Of a stretch of DNA of 64,000 nucleotides, positions 39,694 through 47,644 are shown piece by piece. A program made the position numbers and the translations under genes. Position 1 is the stretch's first letter, and every line of letters starts with the position of its first letter. The notes under the pieces are model-generated. The model did not search any database, was not told the origin of the DNA, and saw only the letters and a list, made by a program, of their open reading frames with translations. Source of the stretch: Reinekea blandensis MED297 (GTDB lineage: Bacteria > Pseudomonadota > Gammaproteobacteria > Pseudomonadales > Natronospirillaceae); assembly GCF_000153185.1 (NCBI RefSeq), contig NZ_CH724154.1, forward strand, positions 80,745 to 144,744, written 5' to 3'.

Positions 39694-39829
39694 AATGGGC
39701 GATTACTGATGAATCACATGAACAGGCGGATGCCATTGTCTGGCGGAAAGACAACGACAAAACACGGTAAACAGAGGAGGAAGTGTAGGCAGATCCGATG
39801 CTGAATCAGCACCGGATCAGTCATCCGGC

Positions 39830-40621
39830 TTATTCGGCCTTATAGGCGATAAAGAAGCCAGAATGCGGGGTCAATCGAATATAGCCTTTTTCAGACATTC
39901 GAGATTCCAGAGCCGGGCGAATCACGTCCAGATGCTCTCGTACCCACGGGGCCAGCAGGCCTTTCATGGTTTTCATCAGATACGCAATAACCGGCTCAAC
40001 CGAGTTAACATGCAGATTGTTGTCGTACTCGTATTGATCGACATGGGCGAAGGCTTGCATTAACAGCTGTGCGCCGTTGTCCAGCCCAAAGCGGTCCGCC
40101 CAGCGCTCGGATCCCCACGGCAAATCCTGATGATACTGACGTAACAGCATCGCCAGTTCACCCAGGTGATCCGCGCCGATGGTCGAGCAAATGAGCATGC
40201 CGCCGGGACGTAAGACCCGGTGAATATCCGCAATGACCCGGTTCACATCCTGAGCGTAATAGAGATTGTGGTTTGCCAGAACGATATCAAACGACTGGTC
40301 TTGATAGGGTAAACGATTAAAATCAACCGCTTCAAAGGTCAAACCACCGGTCAGATCTGCCACCGGTTCGAGCTGAGCCCGGGCTGATGCCAGTACCTCT
40401 TCCGAGATGTCCGTCAAGGTCAGATTGCACCCCGGCCAACGGGCTAACAGATCGCGCCAGATTTTCCCGTTACCAGCCCCCAGTTCGAGAACGTCTTTGT
40501 CTGCACAGGCCGGCAAGATACCCGCGAGCCATTGAAAAAACGTCTGTTTTCCAGTCGAGTAGTCATACAGCCGGACCCGGGTCTGAATCTCATCTTCGAT
40601 ATGCTCAGAAGTGTGTTCCAT
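39830..40621 (-). CDS. Class I SAM-dependent methyltransferase
   Basis: The substrate is not evident. The 263-aa product has the methyltransferase type 11 core: VLELGAGNGKIWRDLL (motif I), LTLTDISEEVLASA (motif II acidic residue), FDIVLANHNLYYAQD (motif IV) and VLRPGGMLICST (motif V). The C-terminal 90 residues look like a substrate-recognition cap similar to BioC or Tam-like enzymes. It follows a GNAT gene by 69 bp on the same strand and could be in its transcript. Other options are a ubiquinone- or tRNA-related enzyme; the sequence does not decide. Confidence 0.8.
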   Translation of the reverse strand: MEHTSEHIEDEIQTRVRLYDYSTGKQTFFQWLAGILPACADKDVLELGAGNGKIWRDLLARWPGCNLTLTDISEEVLASARAQLEPVADLTGGLTFEAVDFNRLPYQDQSFDIVLANHNLYYAQDVNRVIADIHRVLRPGGMLICSTIGADHLGELAMLLRQYHQDLPWGSERWADRFGLDNGAQLLMQAFAHVDQYEYDNNLHVNSVEPVIAYLMKTMKGLLAPWVREHLDVIRPALESRMSEKGYIRLTPHSGFFIAYKAE

Positions 40622-40690
40622 TCAATATGCCCTCTTTACTAGACCAGTTTCATTTCATCAATCACAACGGTGCAAAATACTCATCGTGAC

Positions 40691-41056
40691 TCAATCAGAA
40701 GGAGACGAGGCGTTTTCGGCTAGCAAACGCGTCAGCACCTCAGACTGACAGTCAGGAGACAATGACAGAGGAACTCCGTCTGTCATCAGCAGCGACATCA
40801 TACGACGCGCCACACCTCGCCGACGAGTGGCCGGGTGCACCGCCAGCGACCGCAATTGGCGGCCTTCCAGCAGAGCGAAGCCAACCACGCGCTCATTAAA
40901 CCACGCCAGATACAGACAGCCATCCGACGGCGACTGAAGCCAGCGTTGCAGCCCGGCCACCGCGGCATGAGAGTCAGGCAAATCTTTCACCACAGAGGTC
41001 AAAATACCGGCATCAATCTCGTGGTCAGTATCGACCTGTGTCAGAGTGATCGGCAT
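40691..41056 (-). CDS. GNAT family protein, possibly PanZ/PanM-like
   Basis: The short 121-aa product has the GNAT core: LYLAWFNERVVGFALL, then LRSLAVHPATRRRGVARRMM with the acetyl-CoA pyrophosphate loop RRRGVAR. The motif spacing and the FNER stretch resemble E. coli PanZ (PanM), the acetyl-CoA sensor that triggers maturation of PanD. The similarity is only partial, so a plain N-acetyltransferase is equally possible. ATG 41056 has GGAG about 11 bases upstream; an ATG at 41092 would fall right beside the likely -10, so I reject it. Divergent from hisB. Confidence 0.6.
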   Translation of the reverse strand: MPITLTQVDTDHEIDAGILTSVVKDLPDSHAAVAGLQRWLQSPSDGCLYLAWFNERVVGFALLEGRQLRSLAVHPATRRRGVARRMMSLLMTDGVPLSLSPDCQSEVLTRLLAENASSPSD

Positions 41057-41097
41057 TGGACTGTGCTCTCCGGGTGGTTTGGCGGTCAGCATACTTA

Positions 41098-41103
41098 TAT
41101 AAT
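41098..41103 (+). promoter_or_regulatory. Candidate -10 of the hisBHAF promoter
   Basis: A perfect TATAAT lies 66 bp before the hisB ATG, within a short AT-rich patch that also reads TATATAAG on the minus strand toward the GNAT gene. The -35 region (TGGTTT at 41075) is weak. Confidence 0.45.
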
Positions 41104-41168
41104 CCGTTCCGGCAAGTGGATTTGTCAGCCTTAAGCCTAAACCAAACCGCAGTCATAGAGAGAATTAT

Positions 41169-41759
41169 ATGAGTCGCCAGGCGTCTGTCGAACGCAACAC
41201 GAACGAAACGAGAATCAAGGTCTCCGTCAATCTGGACGGAACCGGCAAAGCCAACCTTAATTCTTCCATGCCTTTTCTGGACCATATGCTGGACCAGATT
41301 GCCCGGCACGGCCTGATCGACCTCGATGTCCATTGCGACGGTGACAATCACATCGATGACCACCACAGCGCGGAAGATGTCGGCATCACCCTCGGCCAGG
41401 CGTTTGCAAAAGCTGTCGGAGATAAAAAAGGGCTGACCCGTTACGGACACAGCTATGTGCCACTGGACGAAGCCCTGTCACGGGTAGTCATCGACTTTTC
41501 CGGCCGGCCAGGGCTTGAGTTTGATTGTGAGTTTCGCCGTGCGTCCATCGGCCAGTTCGATGTGGATCTGTTTTTTGAATTTTTCCAGGGCTTCGTCAAC
41601 CATGCACTGGTCACCCTGCACATTGATAATCTGAAAGGTCGCAATGCCCACCATCAGGCTGAAACCATATTCAAAGCTTTTGGTCGCGCCCTGCGCATGG
41701 CTCTGACCATTGATGAACGACAGGCCGGGACCATCCCGTCCACCAAAGGGTCTCTCTGA
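41169..41759 (+). CDS. hisB: Imidazoleglycerol-phosphate dehydratase (monofunctional HisB)
   Basis: This enzyme carries out the sixth step of histidine synthesis. The 196-aa protein is the monofunctional dehydratase, lacking the histidinol-phosphatase domain of the enteric HisB. Mn-binding His motifs are [32 protein letters not shown] and [19 protein letters not shown]. It leads hisB-hisH-hisA-hisF. A hairpin with U-run sits between it and hisH, and may lower expression of the later genes. Confidence 0.98.
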   Translation: MSRQASVERNTNETRIKVSVNLDGTGKANLNSSMPFLDHMLDQIARHGLIDLDVHCDGDNHIDDHHSAEDVGITLGQAFAKAVGDKKGLTRYGHSYVPLDEALSRVVIDFSGRPGLEFDCEFRRASIGQFDVDLFFEFFQGFVNHALVTLHIDNLKGRNAHHQAETIFKAFGRALRMALTIDERQAGTIPSTKGSL

Positions 41760-41786
41760 CCCTTAACAATTCTCAAGTAAACCAAC

Positions 41787-41811
41787 AGGCCGAACCTTCG
41801 GCCTGCTTTTG
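41787..41811 (+). terminator. Hairpin with short U-run between hisB and hisH
   Basis: CAGGCCGAA-CC-TTCGGCCTG (41787-41806) followed by CTTTT. The stem is strong but the U-run is short and the hisH ribosome site (GGAG) follows at once, so partial termination within the operon is likely. Confidence 0.6.
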
Positions 41812-41822
41812 GAGAGTGCCAA

Positions 41823-42473
41823 TTGAGTAAGCACCTGCTAACTATTATTGACTACGGTATGGGCAACCTGCATTCAGTTGCCAAAGCGTTTGAACACGTT
41901 GCCGATAATTTTCAGATTGAAGTGACGTCTGATCGAGCGAGGATTGCCGAAGCTGATCACGTTGTCTTACCGGGCGTCGGTGCCATTCGCGATTGTATGG
42001 CTGAAATTCGTAAACAAGGCGTCGATACGGTCGTCGCGGAAAATTTGTCCGCGGGCAAACCCTTTCTGGGCATCTGTGTCGGTATGCAGGCCCTGATGAA
42101 ACACAGCGATGAGAACAACGGAGTGGCCTGTTTGGGGCATTTTGACGGCGCTGTTCGCCAGTTCCCGAAAGACCTGACCGATGCGCACCAACTGCCGATG
42201 AAAGTGCCGCACATGGGCTGGAACAACGTCGAGCAAACTGTTGAACACCCACTTTGGCACGGCATCGTCAGCGACAGTCGCTTCTATTTTGTACACAGCT
42301 TCTATGTTGAACCACACGCCGATTACACTGCGGGCCGTTGCCAATACGGGCCAGAGTTTGCTGCGATGATTTATCGGGACAACCTGTTCGCAACGCAGTT
42401 TCACCCCGAAAAAAGTCACACCAGTGGTTTACAGCTTCTTAAAAACTTTACGCGCTGGAATGGTGCGCTCTGA
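41823..42473 (+). CDS. hisH: Imidazole glycerol phosphate synthase glutaminase subunit HisH
   Basis: HisH releases ammonia from glutamine and channels it to HisF. The 216-aa class I amidotransferase shows [12 protein letters not shown], the nucleophile Cys in [11 protein letters not shown], and the catalytic His/Glu in [12 protein letters not shown]. The start is a TTG at 41823 with GGAG eight bases upstream. It is followed by hisA after 20 bp. Confidence 0.97.
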   Translation: MSKHLLTIIDYGMGNLHSVAKAFEHVADNFQIEVTSDRARIAEADHVVLPGVGAIRDCMAEIRKQGVDTVVAENLSAGKPFLGICVGMQALMKHSDENNGVACLGHFDGAVRQFPKDLTDAHQLPMKVPHMGWNNVEQTVEHPLWHGIVSDSRFYFVHSFYVEPHADYTAGRCQYGPEFAAMIYRDNLFATQFHPEKSHTSGLQLLKNFTRWNGAL

Positions 42474-42493
42474 TTACCGATTAAGGGATAACT

Positions 42494-43234
42494 ATGCTGA
42501 TAATTCCAGCCATCGATTTAAAAGACGGCCAATGCGTCAGACTGCTGCAGGGGCGGATGGAAGACGCGACCGTGTTCGGATCGGATCCGGTCGATATGGC
42601 GACCCGGTGGGTCGATGCCGGCTGCCGCCGGTTGCACCTGGTGGATCTGAATGGTGCGTTTGAAGGCACCCCGATCCACGCCGACGTAGTCACGAGAATC
42701 GCCGAAAAATACCCCGATCTTCCGGTCCAGATTGGCGGCGGTATCCGCTCGTTGGAAACCCTGGAACACTATGTTCGTGCGGGGGTGTCCTGGTGCATCA
42801 TTGGTACCCGTGCGGTGCAGGAGCCTGAGTTCGTTCGGGAGGCCTGTAAGGCGTTTCCCGGCAAAATCATCGTGGGGATTGATGCCAAAGACGGCCTGGT
42901 AGCCACCGAAGGCTGGGCTGAAGTAAGCACGGTGAAAGCCACGGACTTAGCCGCCCAGTTTGCCAATGACGGTGTCAGCGCCATTGTTTATACCGACATC
43001 AGCCGTGACGGCATGATGCAAGGTGTCAACTGGCAGGCAACCGCCGACGTCGCGCAGGCGGGTGGTATTCCGGTCATTGCCTCAGGCGGTGTCACTAACA
43101 TGGCAGACGTTGAAGCCCTCTGCCAGCATCAGGGCAGTGGCATTGTGGGTGCCATTACCGGTCGGGCGATCTATGAAGGGTCTCTCGATCTGAGCACCGC
43201 GCAGCAGTTTTGCGACGATCAACAGTCTTCCTGA
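42494..43234 (+). CDS. hisA: ProFAR isomerase HisA
   Basis: HisA is a (beta/alpha)8 barrel that isomerises ProFAR in histidine synthesis. The 246-aa protein shows [18 protein letters not shown] at the N-terminus (catalytic Asp8 region), [15 protein letters not shown], and [13 protein letters not shown] (second catalytic Asp), with phosphate loops near the C-terminus. It lies between hisH and hisF with gaps of 20 and 9 bp. Confidence 0.98.
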   Translation: MLIIPAIDLKDGQCVRLLQGRMEDATVFGSDPVDMATRWVDAGCRRLHLVDLNGAFEGTPIHADVVTRIAEKYPDLPVQIGGGIRSLETLEHYVRAGVSWCIIGTRAVQEPEFVREACKAFPGKIIVGIDAKDGLVATEGWAEVSTVKATDLAAQFANDGVSAIVYTDISRDGMMQGVNWQATADVAQAGGIPVIASGGVTNMADVEALCQHQGSGIVGAITGRAIYEGSLDLSTAQQFCDDQQSS

Positions 43235-43243
43235 GGAACCGGT

Positions 43244-44002
43244 ATGCCATTAGCAAAACGCATCATTCCCTGCCTGGATGTCGATCAGGGCCGCGTGGTC
43301 AAAGGGGTCAACTTCGTCAACATCCGCGACGCCGGCGACCCGGTTGAAGTCGCCAAACGCTACAACGAACAAGGTGCCGATGAGATCACCATGCTGGATA
43401 TCACCGCGACCCACGAAGGCCGCGGCACCATGCTGGAGACCGTCAGTGCCATAGCCGGGCAGGTCTTCATCCCGCTGACCGTTGGTGGCGGCATTCGTAC
43501 GGTCGATGATATCCGTGCAATGCTGAACGCCGGGGCCGATAAAGTCTCGATCAACTCCGCCGCCATTTTCAATCCGGACTTCGTCAAACAAGCATCAGAG
43601 CGCTTCGGTGCACAATGCATTGTGGTGGCCATTGATGCCAAGCGCGTGGACGATCATTGGGAGATATTCACCCATGGTGGCCGCAAACCAACGGGTATTG
43701 ACGCTGTTGGCTGGGCTCGCAAAATGGAAGCCTACGGGGCTGGAGAAATCCTGTTAACGAGTATGGATCGGGACGGAGTCAAATCCGGCTTCGACCTGGA
43801 ACTGACCCGCGCGGTGGCCGACGCCGTCACCATTCCGGTCATTGCCAGTGGTGGAGTCGGGACTCTGGAACATTTGGCTGAGGGTATTAATCAGGGTCAT
43901 GCCGACGCCGTGTTGGCCGCCAGCATTTTCCATTTCGGTGAGTTCAGTATCGCGCAGGCGAAAGAACACATGCACAGCCGAGATATCGAAATGCGGCTTT
44001 AA
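43244..44002 (+). CDS. hisF: Imidazole glycerol phosphate synthase cyclase subunit HisF
   Basis: HisF is the barrel subunit that uses ammonia from HisH to make IGP and AICAR; the AICAR is recycled through PurH (also in this window). The 252-aa protein shows [19 protein letters not shown] (catalytic Asp), [16 protein letters not shown] and [15 protein letters not shown] (second catalytic Asp). Length is normal (E. coli 258). A hairpin lies after the stop, before the convergent ThiF-like gene. Confidence 0.98.
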   Translation: MPLAKRIIPCLDVDQGRVVKGVNFVNIRDAGDPVEVAKRYNEQGADEITMLDITATHEGRGTMLETVSAIAGQVFIPLTVGGGIRTVDDIRAMLNAGADKVSINSAAIFNPDFVKQASERFGAQCIVVAIDAKRVDDHWEIFTHGGRKPTGIDAVGWARKMEAYGAGEILLTSMDRDGVKSGFDLELTRAVADAVTIPVIASGGVGTLEHLAEGINQGHADAVLAASIFHFGEFSIAQAKEHMHSRDIEMRL

Positions 44003-44009
44003 CGACCCC

Positions 44010-44037
44010 GCCCGGATTCGGCTTTCGGATTCCGGGC
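44010..44037. terminator. Hairpin between convergent hisF and ThiF-like gene
   Basis: GCCCGGA (44010-44016) pairs with TCCGGGC (44031-44037) across a 14-nt loop. A short ACTTTCTC tract follows on the plus strand. Weak terminator candidate for hisF. Confidence 0.5.
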
Positions 44038-44060
44038 ACTTTCTCAACGACTCTTTCAGA

Positions 44061-44960
44061 TCACCCCAGCTTAAGATCCGCCATCGCACCCAAAAGTCCA
44101 TTCTGCCGAAACGCACGGCGCACCAACGCAATTTTCAGTTTCTGCAGCGGGAAACGATTCCCCCCAGGCACAAAACGTCTCACCGCCTTCTGTCGATACA
44201 CATCCATTTGAAGACACCAGGGAGCCGAACGAACCGCTTGTCGATTCAGTAACAACTGCAAAGCCTGCCCGCCAATTAAAGACGCGGCCATCTGCGTACC
44301 CAAGATGGAACTCGGACCGTTCTTGTCCTGAATGCTTACCCTGGAAAAGTCCATATAAGGCCGGTGTAAGCCCGCAGGAGACAAGCCCACCAAAAACTTA
44401 ATCACCTGTTCGGCCGATGAGTCTTCTGCCCGAAAATCATAAAATCGATCAAAACTCAGTCCGCGGTCTGGCAAAAAAACCTGCAAGGTCCCGGAAAATC
44501 CCAGGGGGGCTGCGGTCATGGCCGGAATGCCGGTGTCAGACGCCGCTTTGAACAAGGCCCTGCGTGCGGTTAAAGCAAAGAAATCTAACCCATCCAAGAC
44601 CAGTGATGCACCTGCGACAAAGTCTGACGCATTGTCTCGGCTAACAGGCTGGTTAACGATCTCTATCTGAGCTTCGGGGTTAATCTGCCATATGCGCTCG
44701 GCAACGGCCTCGGCTTTATTCTGCCCAACCGTGGTCAGAGTGGCACCCAACTGACGGTTAAAATTAGCGACATCGAAAGTGTCCGGGTCACAGAGCCGGA
44801 AACGACCAACCCCCAATCGGGCCAGGGTTTCAGCAACGGTGCTGCCAATCCCTCCACAGCCCGGGATGACCACTAACTGAGTTAGCAGACGCTGTTGTTC
44901 GTGATCTGATATCAGGCCACGATTGCGGCTAAACGCCTTATCCGTTGAAAAGCTCATCAC
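44061..44960 (-). CDS. ThiF/E1-like adenylating protein without zinc or catalytic cysteines
   Basis: The 299-aa product has an E1/ThiF Rossmann core: PGCGGIGSTVAETLARLG (residues 33-50), acidic residues Asp58/Asp60 of the nucleotide pocket, the NRQ arginine-finger motif (Asn68-Arg69-Gln70), Lys82 in GQNKAEA, and VLDGLDFFALT. Adenylation residues are kept. The two CxxC zinc pairs and the catalytic cysteine of ThiF/MoeB are absent (only three scattered Cys). A C-terminal region of about 100 residues (PYMDFSRVSIQDKNGPSS onward) has no match I recognise. So it probably adenylates a carboxylate but does not form an E1 thioester. It overlaps the upstream acyltransferase gene by 4 bp. Confidence 0.72.
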   Translation of the reverse strand: MMSFSTDKAFSRNRGLISDHEQQRLLTQLVVIPGCGGIGSTVAETLARLGVGRFRLCDPDTFDVANFNRQLGATLTTVGQNKAEAVAERIWQINPEAQIEIVNQPVSRDNASDFVAGASLVLDGLDFFALTARRALFKAASDTGIPAMTAAPLGFSGTLQVFLPDRGLSFDRFYDFRAEDSSAEQVIKFLVGLSPAGLHRPYMDFSRVSIQDKNGPSSILGTQMAASLIGGQALQLLLNRQAVRSAPWCLQMDVYRQKAVRRFVPGGNRFPLQKLKIALVRRAFRQNGLLGAMADLKLG

Positions 44961-45583
44961 ACAGCCTCCGCTTCAGGTAAGTAATCCATAACAGGGCGGT
45001 TCTGGGCGGTTTCACAGACCATCAGACTGACGGGCACCTCAATCTGACCGTCCAGCGTGATGACCGTTGAGGCCATCACGCGGCCGCTAAACATACGTCG
45101 ATAGTAATTAACCAAACGATCATTGAAGTACAGCACAAAGGCATCGGCATCCAACTGTTGAACCATATGCAAAAACAAGTTGGTCGACGTTCTGCGCAAC
45201 AATGCGGATTGATACCGGGGGGACATCATAAATCGCCAGCCGTTTGCCAACCGATGTTTGCGCCTCAGAAACACCAGATCCCGCTCGAAGTGCCGTAACA
45301 CCGGCATGCCCTCGTCACCGTCCCGGGTCACCGAAAAGCTGCCCGCCAGATGTCCACTTTTATGACGGATCAGAACGGTTCGTGTCTGGTGACTGTCGTC
45401 AAAGTTCGGGTCTCGAGCGACCTCCATAGCACGTTGCGGCGACACATCACCTTCAGCGGCCAGGTTCGCTGCCGCCAGTCGCTGGACGTCATACATGGTT
45501 TGTGATTCCTGAGCGGGATCGATGATCTGAAACTGGAAGTCTTGAAGAGTATTCGGAATAGAAGTGTTCACTAAAGTCGGCAC
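44957..45583 (-). CDS. FeeM/GNAT-like acyltransferase
   Basis: The 208-aa product resembles the N-acyl amino acid synthase (FeeM)/autoinducer-synthase branch of the GNAT fold. It contains TRTVLIRHKSGHLAGSFSVT (core strands with cofactor contact), a helical central part, and LDADAFVLYFNDRLVNYYRRM, which has the layout of the final GNAT motif (NPRHxxFYxxLGF-like). I chose GTG 45583, with GGAG eight bases upstream; a TTG at 45613 would add ten residues without a ribosome site. It overlaps the ThiF-like gene by 4 bp and is divergent from pfkA. Exact acyl donor and acceptor are unknown. Confidence 0.55.
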   Translation of the reverse strand: MPTLVNTSIPNTLQDFQFQIIDPAQESQTMYDVQRLAAANLAAEGDVSPQRAMEVARDPNFDDSHQTRTVLIRHKSGHLAGSFSVTRDGDEGMPVLRHFERDLVFLRRKHRLANGWRFMMSPRYQSALLRRTSTNLFLHMVQQLDADAFVLYFNDRLVNYYRRMFSGRVMASTVITLDGQIEVPVSLMVCETAQNRPVMDYLPEAEAV

Positions 45584-45886
45584 AGGCTTTTCTCCATTGG
45601 TTAGCTTCGTCAAAACTAGCCAGAAATTTGCGACGCATTGATCAAAAAAGCGTCAAAATCACTAACCAATCACAAAATTTAAGCTTTCCGGAAGTTTTTT
45701 TTGACAGGCATCACCGACTGACAGCTGTTCGGTTTTTCGCCCGGCAGGCTACCCTTCAAAATCGCGCCTGCCGGCCTGATTTCAGAGCGATTTCGTAAGT
45801 AATTTTCATCCAGACCGTGATTAGCCTGTTAAATAGCAAGCAAGCCCTCTAAAATGTCGTAAAGTTTCGGTTTTCAGCTGGCTCGC

Positions 45887-45901
45887 TGTAACTTAGTTAC
45901 A
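45887..45901. promoter_or_regulatory. TGTAA-N5-TTACA palindrome upstream of pfkA
   Basis: TGTAACTTAGTTACA is a perfect 7-bp-arm palindrome, about 75-90 bp before the pfkA ATG. A matching TGTAATTTTGTTACA precedes pflA. The pattern is like the HexR (RpiR family) operator as I recall it; the assignment is inference. Confidence 0.55.
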
Positions 45902-45908
45902 GTTAATC

Positions 45909-45925
45909 GAGATCAAATTGGTCTC
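45909..45925. promoter_or_regulatory. Second palindrome in the pfkA promoter region
   Basis: GAGATCAAATTGGTCTC pairs at seven of eight positions around a central A. It ends 13 bp before a candidate -10 (TACAAT, 45938-45943), so a bound protein would cover the -35 position. Confidence 0.4.
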
Positions 45926-45976
45926 AGCCACATGAACTACAATGCGAGACAATTAACATTGAGAGGTGGGTTCAAC

Positions 45977-46939
45977 ATGATTCAGAAGATTGGTGTTCTG
46001 ACCAGTGGTGGCGACGCGCCAGGCATGAATGCCGCAGTTCGCGCCGTTGTGCGTACAGCACTGTCCAGAGACATTGAGGTGTATGGCATCTATGACGGCT
46101 ATCTCGGCCTTCATCAGAATCGCATCAAAAAGCTTGAACGTCATGACGTGTCCGACAAGGTCAACCGCGGCGGTACCTTTTTAGGCTCAGCACGATTCCC
46201 TGAATTTAAAGAAGAGTCCGTGCGTCAGGTTGCCATTGAAAACCTGAAAAAACACGGCATCGAAGCGCTGGTCGTGGTTGGCGGTGACGGCTCCTACATG
46301 GGTGCCAAAAAACTGACCGAAATGGGTTTCCCTTGTATCGGTTTGCCGGGCACCATCGATAATGACATCGCCGGTACGGACTATACCATTGGCTTCCACA
46401 CCGCTTTAAACACCGTGTTGGATGCAATTGACCGCCTGCGTGATACCTGTTCTTCACACAATCGAATTTCGGTCGTCGAAATCATGGGTCGTTACTGTGG
46501 CGATCTGACTATGATGGCGGCTCTGGGTGGCGGTGCTGAGTACACCATTGTTCCTGAAAAAGGGTTCGATGAAGCTGAGCTGGTACAAACCATCGGTAAA
46601 GCGGTCGAAAACGGTAAGAAACATGCCATTATCGCCATTACTGAGCACGTCACTGACGTTAACTCACTGGCGAAAATGATTGAAGACCGCACCGGTCTCG
46701 AAACCCGCGCCACCATTCTTGGTCACACCCAAAGAGGCGGTGCACCGGTGGCCTTTGACCGCGTACTGGCCAGTGAAATGGGTGCCTTTGCCGTTCAACT
46801 GCTGGAGCAGGGCGAAGGCGGTCGCTGCGTCGGTGTTCAAAGTAACAAACTGGTGCATCACGACATCATTGATGCCATCGAGAACATGTCACGACCGTTC
46901 AATCAGAACATTTACGAGCTGACGAAAACGCTTGCCTAA
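45977..46939 (+). CDS. pfkA: 6-phosphofructokinase PfkA
   Basis: PfkA phosphorylates fructose-6-phosphate, the committed step of Embden-Meyerhof glycolysis. The 320-aa protein is exactly the E. coli length and shows [38 protein letters not shown] (ATP site), [15 protein letters not shown] (catalytic Asp) and [14 protein letters not shown] chose ATG 45977 ([10 protein letters not shown]), with AGGTGG about seven bases upstream; an ATG at 45932 lies before the candidate -10. PfkA is missing in many pseudomonads, so its presence shows a complete glycolytic route. Confidence 0.97.
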   Translation: MIQKIGVLTSGGDAPGMNAAVRAVVRTALSRDIEVYGIYDGYLGLHQNRIKKLERHDVSDKVNRGGTFLGSARFPEFKEESVRQVAIENLKKHGIEALVVVGGDGSYMGAKKLTEMGFPCIGLPGTIDNDIAGTDYTIGFHTALNTVLDAIDRLRDTCSSHNRISVVEIMGRYCGDLTMMAALGGGAEYTIVPEKGFDEAELVQTIGKAVENGKKHAIIAITEHVTDVNSLAKMIEDRTGLETRATILGHTQRGGAPVAFDRVLASEMGAFAVQLLEQGEGGRCVGVQSNKLVHHDIIDAIENMSRPFNQNIYELTKTLA

Positions 46940-46946
46940 TGTCTCC

Positions 46947-46977
46947 GCCGTCGACCTCGGTCGACGGCCTGTTCCTT
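46947..46977 (+). terminator. Terminator after pfkA
   Basis: GCCGTCGAC (46947-46955), CTCG loop, GTCGACGGC (46960-46968), then CTGTTCCTTT. The 9-bp stem is strong; the U-run is interrupted. Confidence 0.65.
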
Positions 46978-47644
46978 TCCAATCAATCAGTCACTGACTT
47001 TCTCCATCTCATTTCGAATCATCAACGTCGATATTTGCAATCCGACAATCGATCTGCATAATTCCCGCCCGTCACCTTCTTACGACCCTTCTGATTTTTT
47101 TCGTCTAAAAACTCAATTTTTCAGACAAAAACATCATCAAAATTCAGCGTAATTTCGCCATAAAAAAGTGTTCGCTGCACAGCGTAAATTCGTCGAGTTA
47201 GAACGAAGAAAATCTGGAATAAAATACCCCGAAGACGGTTTTAAGTTGACCCATATCAAGAGACTATACACTTACAAGACGATAATACTCTCAAACAGAT
47301 TTTCGGAGGTGGTTGAACGCGTTTCAACACAAGAAAAGCCGCGCTAAATCAATCATTTATTCAGGTTACGCAGCGGCCGTTCTCTTGATACAAATCAACG
47401 TGTTGAGCGCAGAATGAGGTAGTCTGGTATCACTCTCTCCGGTATGGGTAAAACCATTAGCCACCGGTTTTCGGGGGGAAGCGATATCTCAGGTTGTGTT
47501 GGCCTTTAAGTCTTGTGCCGAATCTCCAGTCGTTCGCAGGACATCGCTTAACCCCGACCCTTTTTTCCTATCTCATCTCGACCGCTTTCAAAACCATCTA
47601 CAATTCATTTTAAATTTTTCAAAAACGAAGCGGAGTTTAACTCT
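46978..47644. other. Long control region upstream of pflB
   Basis: About 670 bp without a gene. It holds the FNR/Anr box (47385-47398), a 13-bp direct repeat with one mismatch (CAGCGTAATTTCG at 47145-47157 and CAGCGTAAATTCG at 47180-47192), and AT-rich stretches that could carry more than one promoter. The pflB ribosome site is CGGAG about 11 bases before the ATG. Confidence 0.55.
47385..47398. promoter_or_regulatory. FNR/Anr box upstream of pflB
   Basis: TTGATACAAATCAA is a perfect match to the FNR consensus TTGAT-N4-ATCAA. Class II activation (centre near -41.5) would put the start near 47433; GGTATCAC at 47427-47434 and TGGTAT at 47425-47430 are the nearest -10-like bases. This implies anaerobic induction of pflB with a leader of about 200 nt. 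Confidence 0.8.

Larger units (their letters stand above)
39478..39829. other. Leader region of ntrBC, no gene
   Basis: No reading frame here resembles a gene. It holds an NtrC-type palindrome (39679-39693), a partial sigma54-like element (39619-39634) and a GCACCA half-site (39648-39653), all oriented toward ntrB. Confidence 0.5.
45584..45976. other. Divergent control region of FeeM-like/ThiF-like operon and pfkA
   Basis: This 393-bp region has no gene. It contains CCGGCAGGC / GCCTGCCGG (45741-45774, 9-bp stem, 16-nt loop), the palindrome TGTAACTTAGTTACA (45887-45901), the palindrome GAGATCAAATTGGTCTC (45909-45925), and TACAAT (45938-45943), a candidate pfkA -10. Confidence 0.6.

Noticed and set aside
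47246-47270. TTGACC with TATACA as a pflB promoter
   Set aside because: The spacer is only 13 bp, too short for sigma70.
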